DNA from: Aeromicrobium sp. Root344
Lineage (GTDB): Bacteria > Actinomycetota > Actinomycetes > Propionibacteriales > Nocardioidaceae
Reading direction: 5' to 3'
Assembly (NCBI RefSeq): GCF_001425755.1
Contig: NZ_LMDH01000001.1
Location: 523,308 to 587,307 of the forward strand
Length of the DNA stretch: 64,000 nucleotides
Shown: positions 31,976 through 40,784 of the stretch, one piece after another
How positions within the stretch are numbered: position 1 is the stretch's first letter
Layout: the number at the start of each line of letters is the position of its first letter
Translations under genes and position numbers: made by a program
Notes under the pieces: generated by a model
The model's database searches: none
The model's input: the letters and a program-made list of their open reading frames with translations, nothing else
Told to the model about the DNA's origin: nothing

Positions 31976-33483
31976 GCTGCCTCACCGCCGGTCATCGCGG
32001 CACCGAGGTCCTGCGGCGTGACGCTCGCGGGATCGAAGGTGCCGACCAGCCGGCCACGCAGGATCACCTGGATCGTGTCTGACAGGCCGATCAGCTCGTC
32101 GAGGTCTGCCGAGATCAGCAGCACGGCCAGGCCGGCACGGCGTGCCCGCTTGATGTGGTCCCAGATCGCGGCCTGGGCGCCGACGTCGACGCCGCGGGTC
32201 GGGTGCGAGGCGATCAGCAGCACCGGGTCGCCGCTCATCTCGCGGCCGACGATGAGCTTCTGCTGGTTGCCGCCGGACAGCGCCCGCGCAGGGGTGTCGA
32301 TGCCGGGCGCGCGTACGTCGTACTCGGTGACGATGCGCTGGGTGTCCTTGCGAGCCCCCGACCGGTTGATCCACGGTCCCTTGGCGTTGGGCGCCTGGGT
32401 CTGGTGGCCCAGGATGCGGTTCTCCCAGAGCGGCGCGTCGAGAAGGAGGCCGTGGCGGTGACGGTCCTCGGGGATGTAGCCGATGCCGGCCTCACGGAGC
32501 TTGCGGGTGTGCCAGTGCGTGACGTCCTCGGTGCCGAGGTGGATCCTGCCGGCTCCCGGGATGCGCATGCCCATGATGGTCTCGACGAGCTCGGCCTGGC
32601 CGTTGCCCTCGACCCCGGCGATCCCGAGGATCTCGCCACGGCGGATCGACAGCGAGACATCGGTGAGCAGGTTGCGGCCGAACTCGTCGGCCAGCGTCAC
32701 GTCGGCGAGGGTGAGCTGCACCGTGTCCGTCACGGTCGACTCCTCGGTCTCGGGCGACGGCAGCTCGGAGCCGACCATCAGCTCGGCGAGCTCGCGCTTG
32801 GTCGTCGTGCGGGGATCGGCGGTGCCGACCGTCGTGCCGCGGCGCATGACCGTGATGTCGTCGGCGATGTCGAGCACCTCGTCGAGCTTGTGCGAGATGA
32901 ACAGGACCGCGTTGCCGGCGTTGCGCAGCTCGCGCAGGTTGGCGAACAACGCGTCGACCTCCTGCGGCACAAGGACCGCGGTCGGCTCGTCCAGGATGAT
33001 GATGCGGGCACCGCGATAGAGGACCTTGGCGATCTCGAGGCGCTGCCGGTCGGCGACGCCGAGCTTCTCGACCAGGACGTCGGGCTGGAGCCCGAAGCCG
33101 AAGGCGTCGGAGATGCGCCGGATCTCGGCCCGGGCGCGGTCGCCGATGCCGTGCAGCTTCTCGGCGCCGAGCACCATGTTCTCGAGCACCGTGAGGTTGT
33201 CGGCGAGCATGAAGTGCTGGAAGACCATGCCGACACCGTTGGCGATCGCGTCGGTGGGAGTGCGGAGGGCGACCTCGCGACCGTTGATCGAGATCGTGCC
33301 GTCGTCGGGCTTCTGCACGCCGTAGAGGATCTTCATGAGCGTCGACTTGCCGGCGCCGTTCTCCCCGATCAGTGCGTGGACCGTGCCGGCCCTGATCGTC
33401 AGGTCGACATCGTGGTTGGCGATCACGCCGGGAAACCGCTTGCCGATCCCGCGCAGCTCTACGGCCACACTCTCCTGGGTCAC
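31972..33483 (-). CDS. Nucleoside ABC importer, duplicated ATPase
   Basis: A 503-residue protein with two ABC ATPase domains. Domain 1 (about 5-240): Walker A GENGAGKSTLMK, Walker B IIILDEPTAVL. Domain 2 (about 255-500): degenerate Walker A GVEGNGQAELV, signature LSGGNQQKL and DPVLLIASHPTRGVD. This layout is that of the ribose/nucleoside (RbsA/YufO) ATPases. GTG at 33483 is chosen because AAGGAG lies five bases before it. A hairpin lies between the bmp gene and this gene, so the binding protein can be made in excess over the ATPase. Confidence 0.93.
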   Translation of the reverse strand: MTQESVAVELRGIGKRFPGVIANHDVDLTIRAGTVHALIGENGAGKSTLMKILYGVQKPDDGTISINGREVALRTPTDAIANGVGMVFQHFMLADNLTVLENMVLGAEKLHGIGDRARAEIRRISDAFGFGLQPDVLVEKLGVADRQRLEIAKVLYRGARIIILDEPTAVLVPQEVDALFANLRELRNAGNAVLFISHKLDEVLDIADDITVMRRGTTVGTADPRTTTKRELAELMVGSELPSPETEESTVTDTVQLTLADVTLADEFGRNLLTDVSLSIRRGEILGIAGVEGNGQAELVETIMGMRIPGAGRIHLGTEDVTHWHTRKLREAGIGYIPEDRHRHGLLLDAPLWENRILGHQTQAPNAKGPWINRSGARKDTQRIVTEYDVRAPGIDTPARALSGGNQQKLIVGREMSGDPVLLIASHPTRGVDVGAQAAIWDHIKRARRAGLAVLLISADLDELIGLSDTIQVILRGRLVGTFDPASVTPQDLGAAMTGGEAA

Positions 33484-33534
33484 TGGTGCTCCTTGCTCAC
33501 GTCTCGGAAGGACTCTACGGCACGCAAAAGGGTC

Positions 33535-33573
33535 GAACCTGGGCCAGACGCGGTTTGCGTCCGGCCCAGGTTC
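33535..33573 (-). terminator. Hairpin between bmp and the ABC ATPase gene
   Basis: Seventeen-base arms with one G-T pair (GAACCTGGGCC on one side) around a five-base loop. It begins about 20 bases after the bmp stop and ends about 50 bases before the ATPase start. Likely a partial terminator or an mRNA 3' stabiliser giving more binding protein than transporter. Confidence 0.7.
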
Positions 33574-33592
33574 TGGGTCGTGCGGGTGCTGC

Positions 33593-34678
33593 TTACGGCT
33601 TCGTCGGGACCTTGATCTCGCCGCTGACGATCTTGGCCTTGTAGCCGTCGATGTCGGACTTGATGTCGTCGATGAAACCACCGGACGTCGCGTAGCCGAC
33701 GCCGTCGTTCTTCAGGTCGTACGTCGTGTAGCTCGTCGCCGGCTTGCCGTCGTTGACCGTCTTGATGAAGTCGTACGTCGCGACGTCGACGCGCTTGAGC
33801 GCCGAGGTCAGGATGTGCGCCTTCTGGGCGGTCGTCGCCGTCAGGTACTGGTCGGAGTCGACGCCGATGGCCCACTTGCCATCGCCGGCCTCGACCGCGG
33901 CGTCGAAGACACCGGAGCCCGAAGCGCCCGAGGCGTGGTAGACGACGTCGGCACCCTTGTCGAACTCACCCGTCGCAGCAGCCTTGCCGCCGGCCGGGTC
34001 GCCGAAGCCCTTGAGGTCCGACTCCTGGATGTAGGCGACGTCGACCTTGATGTCGGGCTTGGCGGCCTTGGCACCAGCAACGTAGCCGGCCTCGAAGCCC
34101 TTGATGAGGTCGTTGTGCACGCCGCCGACGAAGCCGATCGTGCCGGTCTTCGTCTTCTCGGCAGCCGCGACACCGACGAGGTAGGAGCCCTCGTTGGCCG
34201 CGAACGTCAGGTAGGCGACGTTGTCGTTGGGCTTGGTGTCGGGGTCGAAACCGTCGACGATCGCGAAGTTGACCTTCGGGTAGTCGGGGGCCACCGCGTT
34301 GACGGAGTCGCTGTAGGCGAAGCCGACGCCGACGATCGCCGTGGCGCCGCTGTCTGCCATGTTGCGCAGGCGGTCCTCACGGGCAGACTCGGGCTCGCCG
34401 TCGCTGGCCTCGCCCTCGACGCACGAACCGTCGAACTCTTCGACGGCCTTCTTGAGACCGACATATGCCGAGTCGTTGAACGACTGGTCGCCACGTCCGC
34501 CGACGTCGTAGGCGAGACCGATCTTGGGTCCATCGCCCTTCGCGGTCTTGCAGACATCCTTGCTGGCGGCGGGCTTGTCGCTGCCGCCGTCACTGCCGCC
34601 ACTGTCGCTGCTTCCACAGCCCGCGAGAGCGAGCGCGGCAACGGCTGCGACGGCGGAAAGCTTGGTCAATCGACGCAA
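33593..34678 (-). CDS. BMP family nucleoside-binding lipoprotein
   Basis: A 361-residue surface lipoprotein: signal peptide with lipobox LALAGC (lipidated Cys21), a Gly/Ser-rich linker, then the Bmp/PnrA domain (KIGLAYDVGGRGDQSFNDSAYVGL, GVGFAYSDSVNAVAPDYP, GFVGGVHNDLIKGFEAGYVAGAK, DVVYHASGASGSGVFDAA). DVGGRGDQSFND is the ligand-pocket motif of nucleoside-binding BMP proteins. A TTG start follows GAGGAGGAA. It is the first gene of the importer and salvage cluster and sets its specificity: nucleosides are likely, but individual ligands cannot be read from sequence. Confidence 0.93.
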   Translation of the reverse strand: MRRLTKLSAVAAVAALALAGCGSSDSGGSDGGSDKPAASKDVCKTAKGDGPKIGLAYDVGGRGDQSFNDSAYVGLKKAVEEFDGSCVEGEASDGEPESAREDRLRNMADSGATAIVGVGFAYSDSVNAVAPDYPKVNFAIVDGFDPDTKPNDNVAYLTFAANEGSYLVGVAAAEKTKTGTIGFVGGVHNDLIKGFEAGYVAGAKAAKPDIKVDVAYIQESDLKGFGDPAGGKAAATGEFDKGADVVYHASGASGSGVFDAAVEAGDGKWAIGVDSDQYLTATTAQKAHILTSALKRVDVATYDFIKTVNDGKPATSYTTYDLKNDGVGYATSGGFIDDIKSDIDGYKAKIVSGEIKVPTKP

Positions 34679-34720
34679 AATTCCTCCTCGGTAGAGCCGG
34701 GGAGCCCGGCACGTCCTCAG

Positions 34721-34749
34721 ACCCTAGTTGTCCCGCAGGCCATGCGGGA
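34721..34749 (-). promoter_or_regulatory. Candidate promoter and operator of the nucleoside importer operon
   Basis: On the minus strand TAGGGT (34721-34726) is a plausible -10. Immediately upstream TCCCGCA and TGCGGGA (34731-34737 and 34743-34749) form perfect seven-base arms with a five-base centre, where a -35 box would lie. A second small dyad (GCCGGG/CCCGGC, 34696-34710) sits in the leader just before the ribosome binding site. The regulator is not identifiable. Confidence 0.4.
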
Positions 34750-34807
34750 GCCTGTCGAGGACATTCAGCCCAGTCGTAACCGATTTGTCATACGCGAGCG
34801 GGGAGGC

Positions 34808-35974
34808 TCAGGACACTGCGGCACACGCGAGGACCTTGGCACCGATCGCGATCGCGCGCTCGTCGACCCTCAGGTTGCCCTGGTGCAGGTCGTACGTCGG
34901 ACCGTCGGGCGTACGCGTGCCCAGCCGGCCCATCGCGCCGGGCACCGCCTCGACGTACCAGGCGAAGTCCTCGCCGCCGAGGCTCTGCGCGGTCGACGCG
35001 ACACCGCTCGGGCCGATGGCCTGCGTGACCGCGCGGCGCATGATCTCGGTGGCGCCGAAGTCGTTGACGACCGGCGGGACGCCACGGGTGTAGGTCACGT
35101 CGGCGCTGACGCCGAACGGCTCGATGATGTCGCTGATGAGGCCCCGGACCAGGTGCTCGGCCTGGTGCCACGCCGCGGCGTCGAGCATGCGGAGCGTGCC
35201 GCTCAGCTCGCCGGTCGACGGGATGACGTTGGCGGCGTTGCCGGAGTGGATCTGGCCCCACACCATGCTGGCGCCGGCCCTGGGATCGAAGCGCCGGGAC
35301 AGCACCGCCGGCAGCTGCGTCAGCAGGCTGCCGAGCGCGTAGGTGAGGTCCTCCGTGAGGTGCGGGCGCGAGGTGTGGCCACCGCGACCGCTGAGCTGCA
35401 CGTGGATGTGGTCGGACGCCCCGGTGATGGGACCTTCGCGCAGCCCGACGTGACCGACGTCGAGCGAAGGGTCGCAGTGCAGCGCGAAGATGCGCGAGAC
35501 GCCGCGCAACGCGCCTGCGGCCAGGAGCTTGAGCGCGCCGCCGGGCATGACCTCCTCGGCGGGCTGGAAGATCAGGCGTACGCGGACGGGGAGCTTCTCC
35601 TCCGCATCAGCCTGGGCCAGCGCCACAGCAGCACCCAGGAGGGCGGCGACGTGGACGTCGTGGCCGCAGGAGTGCGAGACACCGGGGACGCTCGACTTCC
35701 ACGGGTCCTGCGACGTGTCGACGACGGGGAGCCCGTCGAGGTCGGCACGCAGCGCGACGATCGGTCCGCCGTCGGGGCCGATCTCGGCCATCAGCCCGGT
35801 GCCCTCGAACCGCTCGTAGGTGATGCCGCTCTTGTCCATCCACGTCGCGACCACGTCGGTCGTACGCTCCTCGTGCCACGAGAGCTCGGGGTAGGCGTGC
35901 AGCTCACGGCGCACCTCGATGAGGTCAGGCGTGACCACGTCGACGGAGCGCGCGAGGGCGTCGGACAAGGGCAT
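34808..35974 (-). CDS. M20 family metallo-amidohydrolase
   Basis: A 388-residue zinc-dependent hydrolase of the N-acyl-amino-acid amidohydrolase/aminobenzoyl-glutamate hydrolase group. Metal-binding motifs: SHSCGHDVHVAALLGAA, FQPAEEVMPGG and FALHCDPSLDVG; the dimerisation domain includes GRGGHTSRPH. MPLSDALARSVDVV is the likely N-terminus: the ATG at 35974 has TATCCT six bases before it, giving a leaderless mRNA. The gene ends about 130 bases before the bmp promoter. Substrate (N-acyl amino acid, hippurate-like or peptide) cannot be resolved. Confidence 0.9.
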   Translation of the reverse strand: MPLSDALARSVDVVTPDLIEVRRELHAYPELSWHEERTTDVVATWMDKSGITYERFEGTGLMAEIGPDGGPIVALRADLDGLPVVDTSQDPWKSSVPGVSHSCGHDVHVAALLGAAVALAQADAEEKLPVRVRLIFQPAEEVMPGGALKLLAAGALRGVSRIFALHCDPSLDVGHVGLREGPITGASDHIHVQLSGRGGHTSRPHLTEDLTYALGSLLTQLPAVLSRRFDPRAGASMVWGQIHSGNAANVIPSTGELSGTLRMLDAAAWHQAEHLVRGLISDIIEPFGVSADVTYTRGVPPVVNDFGATEIMRRAVTQAIGPSGVASTAQSLGGEDFAWYVEAVPGAMGRLGTRTPDGPTYDLHQGNLRVDERAIAIGAKVLACAAVS

Positions 35975-35980
35975 CTGCTC

Positions 35981-35986
35981 AGGATA
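35981..35986 (-). promoter_or_regulatory. -10 box of the leaderless M20 hydrolase gene
   Basis: TATCCT, six bases, ATG at 35974 on the minus strand. Confidence 0.5.
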
Positions 35987-36011
35987 TCGCTGTTTCACGG
36001 GTGCCCCGGCA

Positions 36012-37352
36012 CTACTGCCCGCGCGTGGACGCCTGGGACGTGCTCGACCACGTGGTCCGTCCACCGGGCGCCGTCACCCCGACGGGACGTCGCACGGGCC
36101 AGCGCATGTCCCGTGCGAACGTCTCGAGCTCCGGCCGATGGATGTCCTGCCTGTGCAGGTACCACAGCGTTCCGATCGTGATGCCCAGCAGCGACACGGC
36201 GCCACCGCCGATCAGCATCCAGCGGGCGCCGAACTCCTCGCCCACCCAGCCGATCAGGGGGGCGCCGAGGGGCGTGCCGCCCATGAAGATCATGAGGTAG
36301 AGCGCCGCGACCCGGCCGCGCATCATCGCGCTCGTCGTCATCTGCATCATCGCGTTGGCCGAGGTGATCATCGTGAGGGCGCACAGCCCCAGCAGGGGCA
36401 GGATCGCGGCGAACGAGGTGTAGCCGGGCATCAGCCCCGAGACGATCTCGACGACCGAGAACGCGGCGCCGGCAAGCACGACGAACGCCAGACGGGGGCG
36501 CGAGCGCCGCGCCGCGAGGAGCGATCCGATCAACGAGCCGACCGCCATGATCGACGCAAGGATGCCGTACTCCCCCGCGCCCTTGTGGAACACCTCGGTC
36601 GCCATCAGGGCGCTCGTCATCTGGAAGTTCATGCCGAACGTGCCCACGAAGAAGACACAGGTCAGGATCAGGATGAGATCGGGGCGTGATCGTACGTATC
36701 GCACGCCGTCGCGGACGGCACCCTTGCGCGTGCCGGTGACCGGCGACGGCCGCAGGCGGCTGCCGTCGAGGAGCTGGAGCGAGATGAGGACCGCGACGTA
36801 GCTGATCGCGTTGGCCAGGATGACCCAGCCGGTCGCCCGCACCCCCGAGCCGAGCGCGGCGATCAGGACACCGGCGACGGCCGGGCCGATCATGCGAGCG
36901 GAGTTGAACGACGCGGAGTTGAGGCCGACCGCGTTGGCGAGGTCCTCCTTGCCGACGATCTCGACGACGAACGACTGTCGCGCCGGCGCGTCGAACGCCG
37001 TGCCGATGCCGAACACGAAGGCCAGGACGTACACGTGCCACGCCTGGACCACGCCGGCGATCGCGAGGCCACCGAGGACCGCCGCAGGTACGGCCATGGC
37101 GGTCTGGGTGAACCGCAGGACCGTGCGCTTGGGGATCCGGTCGGCGACGACGCCGGCGATCGGTGAGAAGAGCAGGACGGGCAACAGCTGGAGGCCCGTC
37201 GTGATGCCGAGCGCGGTGCCGCTGTGGGTCAGCTGCAGGATCAGCCAGTCCTGGGCGACGCGCTGCATCCACGTGCCGATGTTGGACACGAGGGCGCCCA
37301 TCGCATAGATGCGGTAGTTGCGGATCGACAGCGCCCGGAACGTGGGGCTCAA
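36012..37352 (-). CDS. MFS exporter, enterobactin-exporter-like (DHA3)
   Basis: A 446-residue membrane protein with about twelve spans. GTWMQRVAQDWLILQLTHSG near the N-terminus, GVVADRIPKRTVL in the first cytoplasmic loop and FDAPARQSFVVEIVGKEDLANAVGLNSASFN are hallmarks of DHA3-type exporters. It begins at TTG, which overlaps the stop of marR (TTGA), so it is co-translated with its regulator. The substrate is unknown; drugs or siderophores are usual. The final 30 residues are hydrophilic and not conserved. Confidence 0.9.
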   Translation of the reverse strand: MSPTFRALSIRNYRIYAMGALVSNIGTWMQRVAQDWLILQLTHSGTALGITTGLQLLPVLLFSPIAGVVADRIPKRTVLRFTQTAMAVPAAVLGGLAIAGVVQAWHVYVLAFVFGIGTAFDAPARQSFVVEIVGKEDLANAVGLNSASFNSARMIGPAVAGVLIAALGSGVRATGWVILANAISYVAVLISLQLLDGSRLRPSPVTGTRKGAVRDGVRYVRSRPDLILILTCVFFVGTFGMNFQMTSALMATEVFHKGAGEYGILASIMAVGSLIGSLLAARRSRPRLAFVVLAGAAFSVVEIVSGLMPGYTSFAAILPLLGLCALTMITSANAMMQMTTSAMMRGRVAALYLMIFMGGTPLGAPLIGWVGEEFGARWMLIGGGAVSLLGITIGTLWYLHRQDIHRPELETFARDMRWPVRRPVGVTAPGGRTTWSSTSQASTRGQ

Positions 37353-37759
37353 GAGGCGGCCAACCGTTCCAGCAGTGCGGTCGCCTCCCTCAAGGTCCTG
37401 CGCTCGGCCGTGGTGAGCTCGGCGAGCCGCTGCGCGAGCCACTCGTCGCGGCGTACGCGTTCCTCGGCGAGCACCGCGTCGCCCTTGTCGGACACCGAGA
37501 TGAGCACCTGGCGGCCGTCGTCGGGGTGCGGCTCGCGGATCGCGAGGCCCTCGTCGACGAGGCACGTGAGCGTACGGGTGATGGAGGGCGGCTGGACCCT
37601 CTCGAAAGCGGCGATCGCGCTCGGCGTGGACGGCCCGAGCTTGAGGATCGAGCCGAGCACCGAGAGCTGCGTCGGCGTCAGGTCGGTCTGGCGCTCCTGG
37701 CGGAGGCGACGGTTGAGACGGGCCACCGACCGAGCGAGCTGGTGGGAGTCAGTGGGCAT
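37349..37759 (-). CDS. MarR family transcriptional regulator
   Basis: A 136-residue winged-helix regulator: LARSVARLNRRLRQERQTDLTPTQLSVLGSI, then PPSITRTLTCLVDEGLAIRE (recognition helix) and the wing HPDDGRQVLISVSDKG. The ATG at 37759 is preferred over one at 37777 because TATGCT is six bases upstream and the other ATG lies inside the operator. A perfect inverted repeat covers the promoter, so it should repress its own operon, including the overlapping MFS exporter gene, until a ligand binds. Confidence 0.93.
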   Translation of the reverse strand: MPTDSHQLARSVARLNRRLRQERQTDLTPTQLSVLGSILKLGPSTPSAIAAFERVQPPSITRTLTCLVDEGLAIREPHPDDGRQVLISVSDKGDAVLAEERVRRDEWLAQRLAELTTAERRTLREATALLERLAAS

Positions 37760-37763
37760 ATCG

Positions 37764-37793
37764 TTAGCATACCTCATTACCTATGCTAATCAA
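37764..37793 (-). promoter_or_regulatory. MarR operator and promoter
   Basis: TTAGCATA and TATGCTAA (37764-37771 and 37782-37789) are perfect eight-base arms with a ten-base centre. On the minus strand the -10 TATGCT lies within one arm and a -35 TTGATT (37788-37793) overlaps the other, 16 bases apart. Binding would block RNA polymerase. Confidence 0.75.
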
Positions 37794-37851
37794 GTTCGAT
37801 ATCCCTCGCTCAGGGGATCTCCTGAGGGCCACCTCGTGGCAACATCGAAGC

Positions 37852-39075
37852 GTGAATCCGGCTCGTCTCGCCCTGCGACCCTTGGGGCCCACGACGTGGC
37901 GTCGCTGGGTCTACCTCGTCCTCGGCGGCGCCGTCTTCACCCCCTATCTCGTCGTCGGGGTCTATCCCTCGCTGCTCGCCTGGGGCGACGGCACCGGTGC
38001 CATCGCAGCCGCGGCCGCGGGCGGTCTGCTCATGATGGCCGGGGTCATCGCGTTGACCGCGATGCTCGAGGCAGTGCGGCAGCTCGAGGTCGTCGCGGCA
38101 AAGCAGCTGCTCCGCGGCCCGTTGGTCGCCGAGCTGATCCCGGCGTCCGTCAGCGGTGCCGACCGTGTGCGTGCCGGTGCGTTCTTCGCGCTGCACCTCG
38201 TGTGCGGCGGACTCGTCGGCGTCGGGACGATCATCGTGCTGCCCAGCGGCGTGACGTTCCTGCTCGGTGCGACCGGACTCGTGAACCTGAGCGGCGACAG
38301 CCCGTGGCAGGGCCAGCCGTGGCCGGCCATGGGACTCCTGGGGATCGGCTGCCTCGCCGTGTTCGCCTACGGCACCGCCAGCCTGGGCGCGCTGATGTCG
38401 TGGGCGGCCCCGCGACTTCTCGGGCGGTCGTCGACGGCACGACTGGCTGAGATGGAACGGGTCACCGGTGAGCTGTCGGAGCGCAACCGGCTCGCTCGCG
38501 ACCTGCACGACTCGGTCGGCCACGCCCTCAGCGTCGTCGCCGTGCAGGCGGGGGCAGCGCGCAAGCTGATCGATGCCGACCCGGAGTTCGCCCGGGAGTC
38601 GCTCGCTGCCGTCGAGGCGGCGGCGAGCCAGGCATTGGCCGACCTCGACGGCGCGCTGGCGACACTGCGCGACGAGGGGCCGCCAGGTCACCGCCGGACG
38701 CTCACCGACATCGACTCGTTGGTCAGCCAGAGCGCTGCGGCCGGCCTGGTGATCGACACCGAGCTCGCCGGCCCGATCGCCTCGTTGCCCGAACCGTTGT
38801 CGAGCGATGCGTTCATGGTCGTGCAAGAAGCGCTCGGCAACGCCTTGCGGCATGCCGGTCCGGTCCCGGTGTCGCTGCGCATCACTGTCGAGGGCGGCGT
38901 CGTACGCCTGCACGTCTCGAACCCCGTGCCCCCGGTGCCCGCGGCTCCCCGGCCCTCAGGCGGCCGGGGCCTCCGCTGGATGGCCGAGCGTGCCCGGTCC
39001 CACGGCGGCGCGATCGAGGCGCGAGAGGTCGGCGGCCTGTGGACCGTCGACGCGACGATGCGGGCGAGCGCATGA
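37852..39075 (+). CDS. Two-component sensor histidine kinase (HisKA_3 type)
   Basis: A 407-residue membrane kinase. The N-terminal part has about five spans (residues 15-190) without a large outer loop, so the signal is probably sensed in the membrane. The dimerisation domain has the phosphorylated histidine in ARDLHDSVGHALSVVAVQAG (about 218). The ATPase domain contains LSSDAFMVVQEALGNALRHAG and GGRGLRWMAERARSHGG. The GTG at 37852 starts the first span directly; CAACAT six bases before it may be a weak -10 of a leaderless mRNA. It overlaps the response regulator by ATGA and faces away from the marR operon. Confidence 0.9.
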   Translation: MNPARLALRPLGPTTWRRWVYLVLGGAVFTPYLVVGVYPSLLAWGDGTGAIAAAAAGGLLMMAGVIALTAMLEAVRQLEVVAAKQLLRGPLVAELIPASVSGADRVRAGAFFALHLVCGGLVGVGTIIVLPSGVTFLLGATGLVNLSGDSPWQGQPWPAMGLLGIGCLAVFAYGTASLGALMSWAAPRLLGRSSTARLAEMERVTGELSERNRLARDLHDSVGHALSVVAVQAGAARKLIDADPEFARESLAAVEAAASQALADLDGALATLRDEGPPGHRRTLTDIDSLVSQSAAAGLVIDTELAGPIASLPEPLSSDAFMVVQEALGNALRHAGPVPVSLRITVEGGVVRLHVSNPVPPVPAAPRPSGGRGLRWMAERARSHGGAIEAREVGGLWTVDATMRASA

Positions 39076-39710
39076 CGACGGTCATGGTCGTCGACGACGA
39101 GCCACTGATCCGGCGCGGCCTGCGCGCGGTCGTCGACGCCGAGCCCGACCTCGAGGTCATCGGCGAGGCCGTCGACGGCACCGAGGTCGTGCCGCTCGCC
39201 CGCCGGCACCGGCCCGACGTCGTGCTGATGGACGTACGCATGCCGCGCATCGACGGCATCCGGGCCACCGAGCTGCTGCTCGCGGCATTCGACCAGCCGC
39301 CGCACGTCCTCGTCGTCACGACGTTCGAGAACGACGAGTACGTCTATGACGCCCTGCGGGCCGGTGCGAGCGGTTTCCTGCTCAAGCGCGCTGGACCCGA
39401 GCAGGTGGTCGAGGCGATCCGCATCGTCGCGCGCGGCGAGTCGCTGCTGTTCCCCGCCGCGATCCGGTCGATGGCCCGCACCCATGTCGGCACGCCGCGA
39501 GCCCGACGGTGGTCGCTGACCGAGCGCGAGGAGGAGGTGCTGCGCCTCGTCGCCCAAGGGGCGAGCAACTCCGAGATCGCCGAGACCCTGTTCGTGACGG
39601 TCGAAACCGTCAAGACCCACGTCAGCAACGTGCTGGCCAAGCTGGGGGTCCGCGACCGGCTCCAGGCGGTCATCGAGGCGTACGAAACAGGGTTCATCGC
39701 GACCCGCTGA
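39072..39710 (+). CDS. NarL/LuxR-type response regulator
   Basis: A 212-residue regulator. Receiver domain (about 1-120): VMVVDDEPLIRRGLRAVVD and phospho-acceptor Asp53 in VVLMDVRMPRIDG; lysine in GFLLKRA. LuxR-type helix-turn-helix (about 145-205): LTEREEEVLRLVAQGASNSE, IAETLFVTVETVKTHVSN. The ATG overlaps the kinase stop (ATGA), so the pair forms one system. Two downstream membrane protein genes are likely targets; a 22-base-spaced direct repeat lies in front of them. Confidence 0.94.
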   Translation: MTTVMVVDDEPLIRRGLRAVVDAEPDLEVIGEAVDGTEVVPLARRHRPDVVLMDVRMPRIDGIRATELLLAAFDQPPHVLVVTTFENDEYVYDALRAGASGFLLKRAGPEQVVEAIRIVARGESLLFPAAIRSMARTHVGTPRARRWSLTEREEEVLRLVAQGASNSEIAETLFVTVETVKTHVSNVLAKLGVRDRLQAVIEAYETGFIATR

Positions 39711-39712
39711 GT

Positions 39713-39746
39713 CTCCCCCGGACGCGCCAGCGACCTCCCCCGCACG
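39713..39746 (+). promoter_or_regulatory. Direct repeat, possible response-regulator site
   Basis: CTCCCCCG followed by GACG or CACG occurs twice with a 22-base period (39713 and 39735), two helical turns apart, in the 75-base gap between the response regulator and the next membrane protein gene. Confidence 0.35.
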
Positions 39747-39785
39747 AGCGATGGCGGATGCGTCGCGTTCCACGACGGTGGAGCC

Positions 39786-40784
39786 ATGTCACCCACCGAG
39801 CAGCACAACATCCTGGCCCGCACCGCACTGCTGTGGGCGCTGACCTATGGCGCCGTGCGTACGTACTGGCAGCTCGACGGCGCGCCCTCGCACCTCTCGG
39901 CGATCGGCAGCGACCTCGTCGTCTTCACCGGCTGGTGGGGCGTCATGCTCTGCGGCGCGGCCGCACTGCTGGCGGCGATGATGCTGCGCCCGGGCCGTCG
40001 CGCCGCAGTGCCAGTGCTGGCCGGCGCGACGGTCGTCGCCCTGGCGCTGACCGCCGCGGCCGTCATGCTGGTGCTCGACCTGATCGGCAACGTGTTCCCC
40101 GGCATGGGGATAGATCGCTACCCGGTGGGCGCGGCCAGCCGTGTCGCCTGCGTGACCAGTGGCGTCCTGCTGGGCCTCGCCGCTCGCTCGTTCCGGCAGC
40201 AGGCCGGCATCGCGATCCCCGCGGTGGACCGCCTGAAGACGCTGCTGACCCCTCTGGACCGCACGCCCTGCTGGGCATACGTCGCGGCGTACGTGTCGAT
40301 GGGCGGCTGCCTGACGCGGGTCGCCGCGCAGGCGGTCGTGGGGTTCGACGATTCGCCCCTGTCGGGCATCGCGTTCGAGGGCTGCTTTGTGCTCGCCGGA
40401 ACGCTGCTGCCGCTTGCGCTCGTGCACTCCTGGGGGATGGTGTGGCCGCGCTGGGTCGTGGGCCTCGCCGGGCGCCGCGTACCTCGCCGACTCGTGCTCT
40501 GGTCGGGCGCGGGCGTCTCCGTCATGATCGTCTTCTACTTCGGCGTCATGCTCGGCCAGATGGTCGCCGAGCGTCTCCATGGCCGCAACCCTTTCCCGCC
40601 GGATGCCCGGATGGACCTGCCCGAGGCGTTCTTCTGGGTCGCCGTCCCGGCATACGTCGTGTGGGGTGCCGCGCTGGCCGTCGCCACGCTCTCCTATCAC
40701 CGGCGGACCCGCTCCCACGAGGGATCCGGTTCCCTCGCTGGAGGGATGGGTGGGGCGCCGCGGCCGAGCAGGCTGGACGCATGA
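39786..40784 (+). CDS. Multi-span membrane protein of unknown function
   Basis: A 332-residue integral membrane protein with about seven to eight hydrophobic spans and no recognised catalytic motif. GAVRTYWQLDGAPSHL near the N-terminus and VHSWGMVWPRWVVGLAGRRVPR are the most distinctive stretches; the following gene has the similar VQPWGEVAPRWIPLIGGRRVR, so the two proteins share a module. Close to the two-component genes and overlapping the next gene by ATGA. It may be part of a membrane complex regulated by that system. Function not assignable. Confidence 0.75.
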   Translation: MSPTEQHNILARTALLWALTYGAVRTYWQLDGAPSHLSAIGSDLVVFTGWWGVMLCGAAALLAAMMLRPGRRAAVPVLAGATVVALALTAAAVMLVLDLIGNVFPGMGIDRYPVGAASRVACVTSGVLLGLAARSFRQQAGIAIPAVDRLKTLLTPLDRTPCWAYVAAYVSMGGCLTRVAAQAVVGFDDSPLSGIAFEGCFVLAGTLLPLALVHSWGMVWPRWVVGLAGRRVPRRLVLWSGAGVSVMIVFYFGVMLGQMVAERLHGRNPFPPDARMDLPEAFFWVAVPAYVVWGAALAVATLSYHRRTRSHEGSGSLAGGMGGAPRPSRLDA

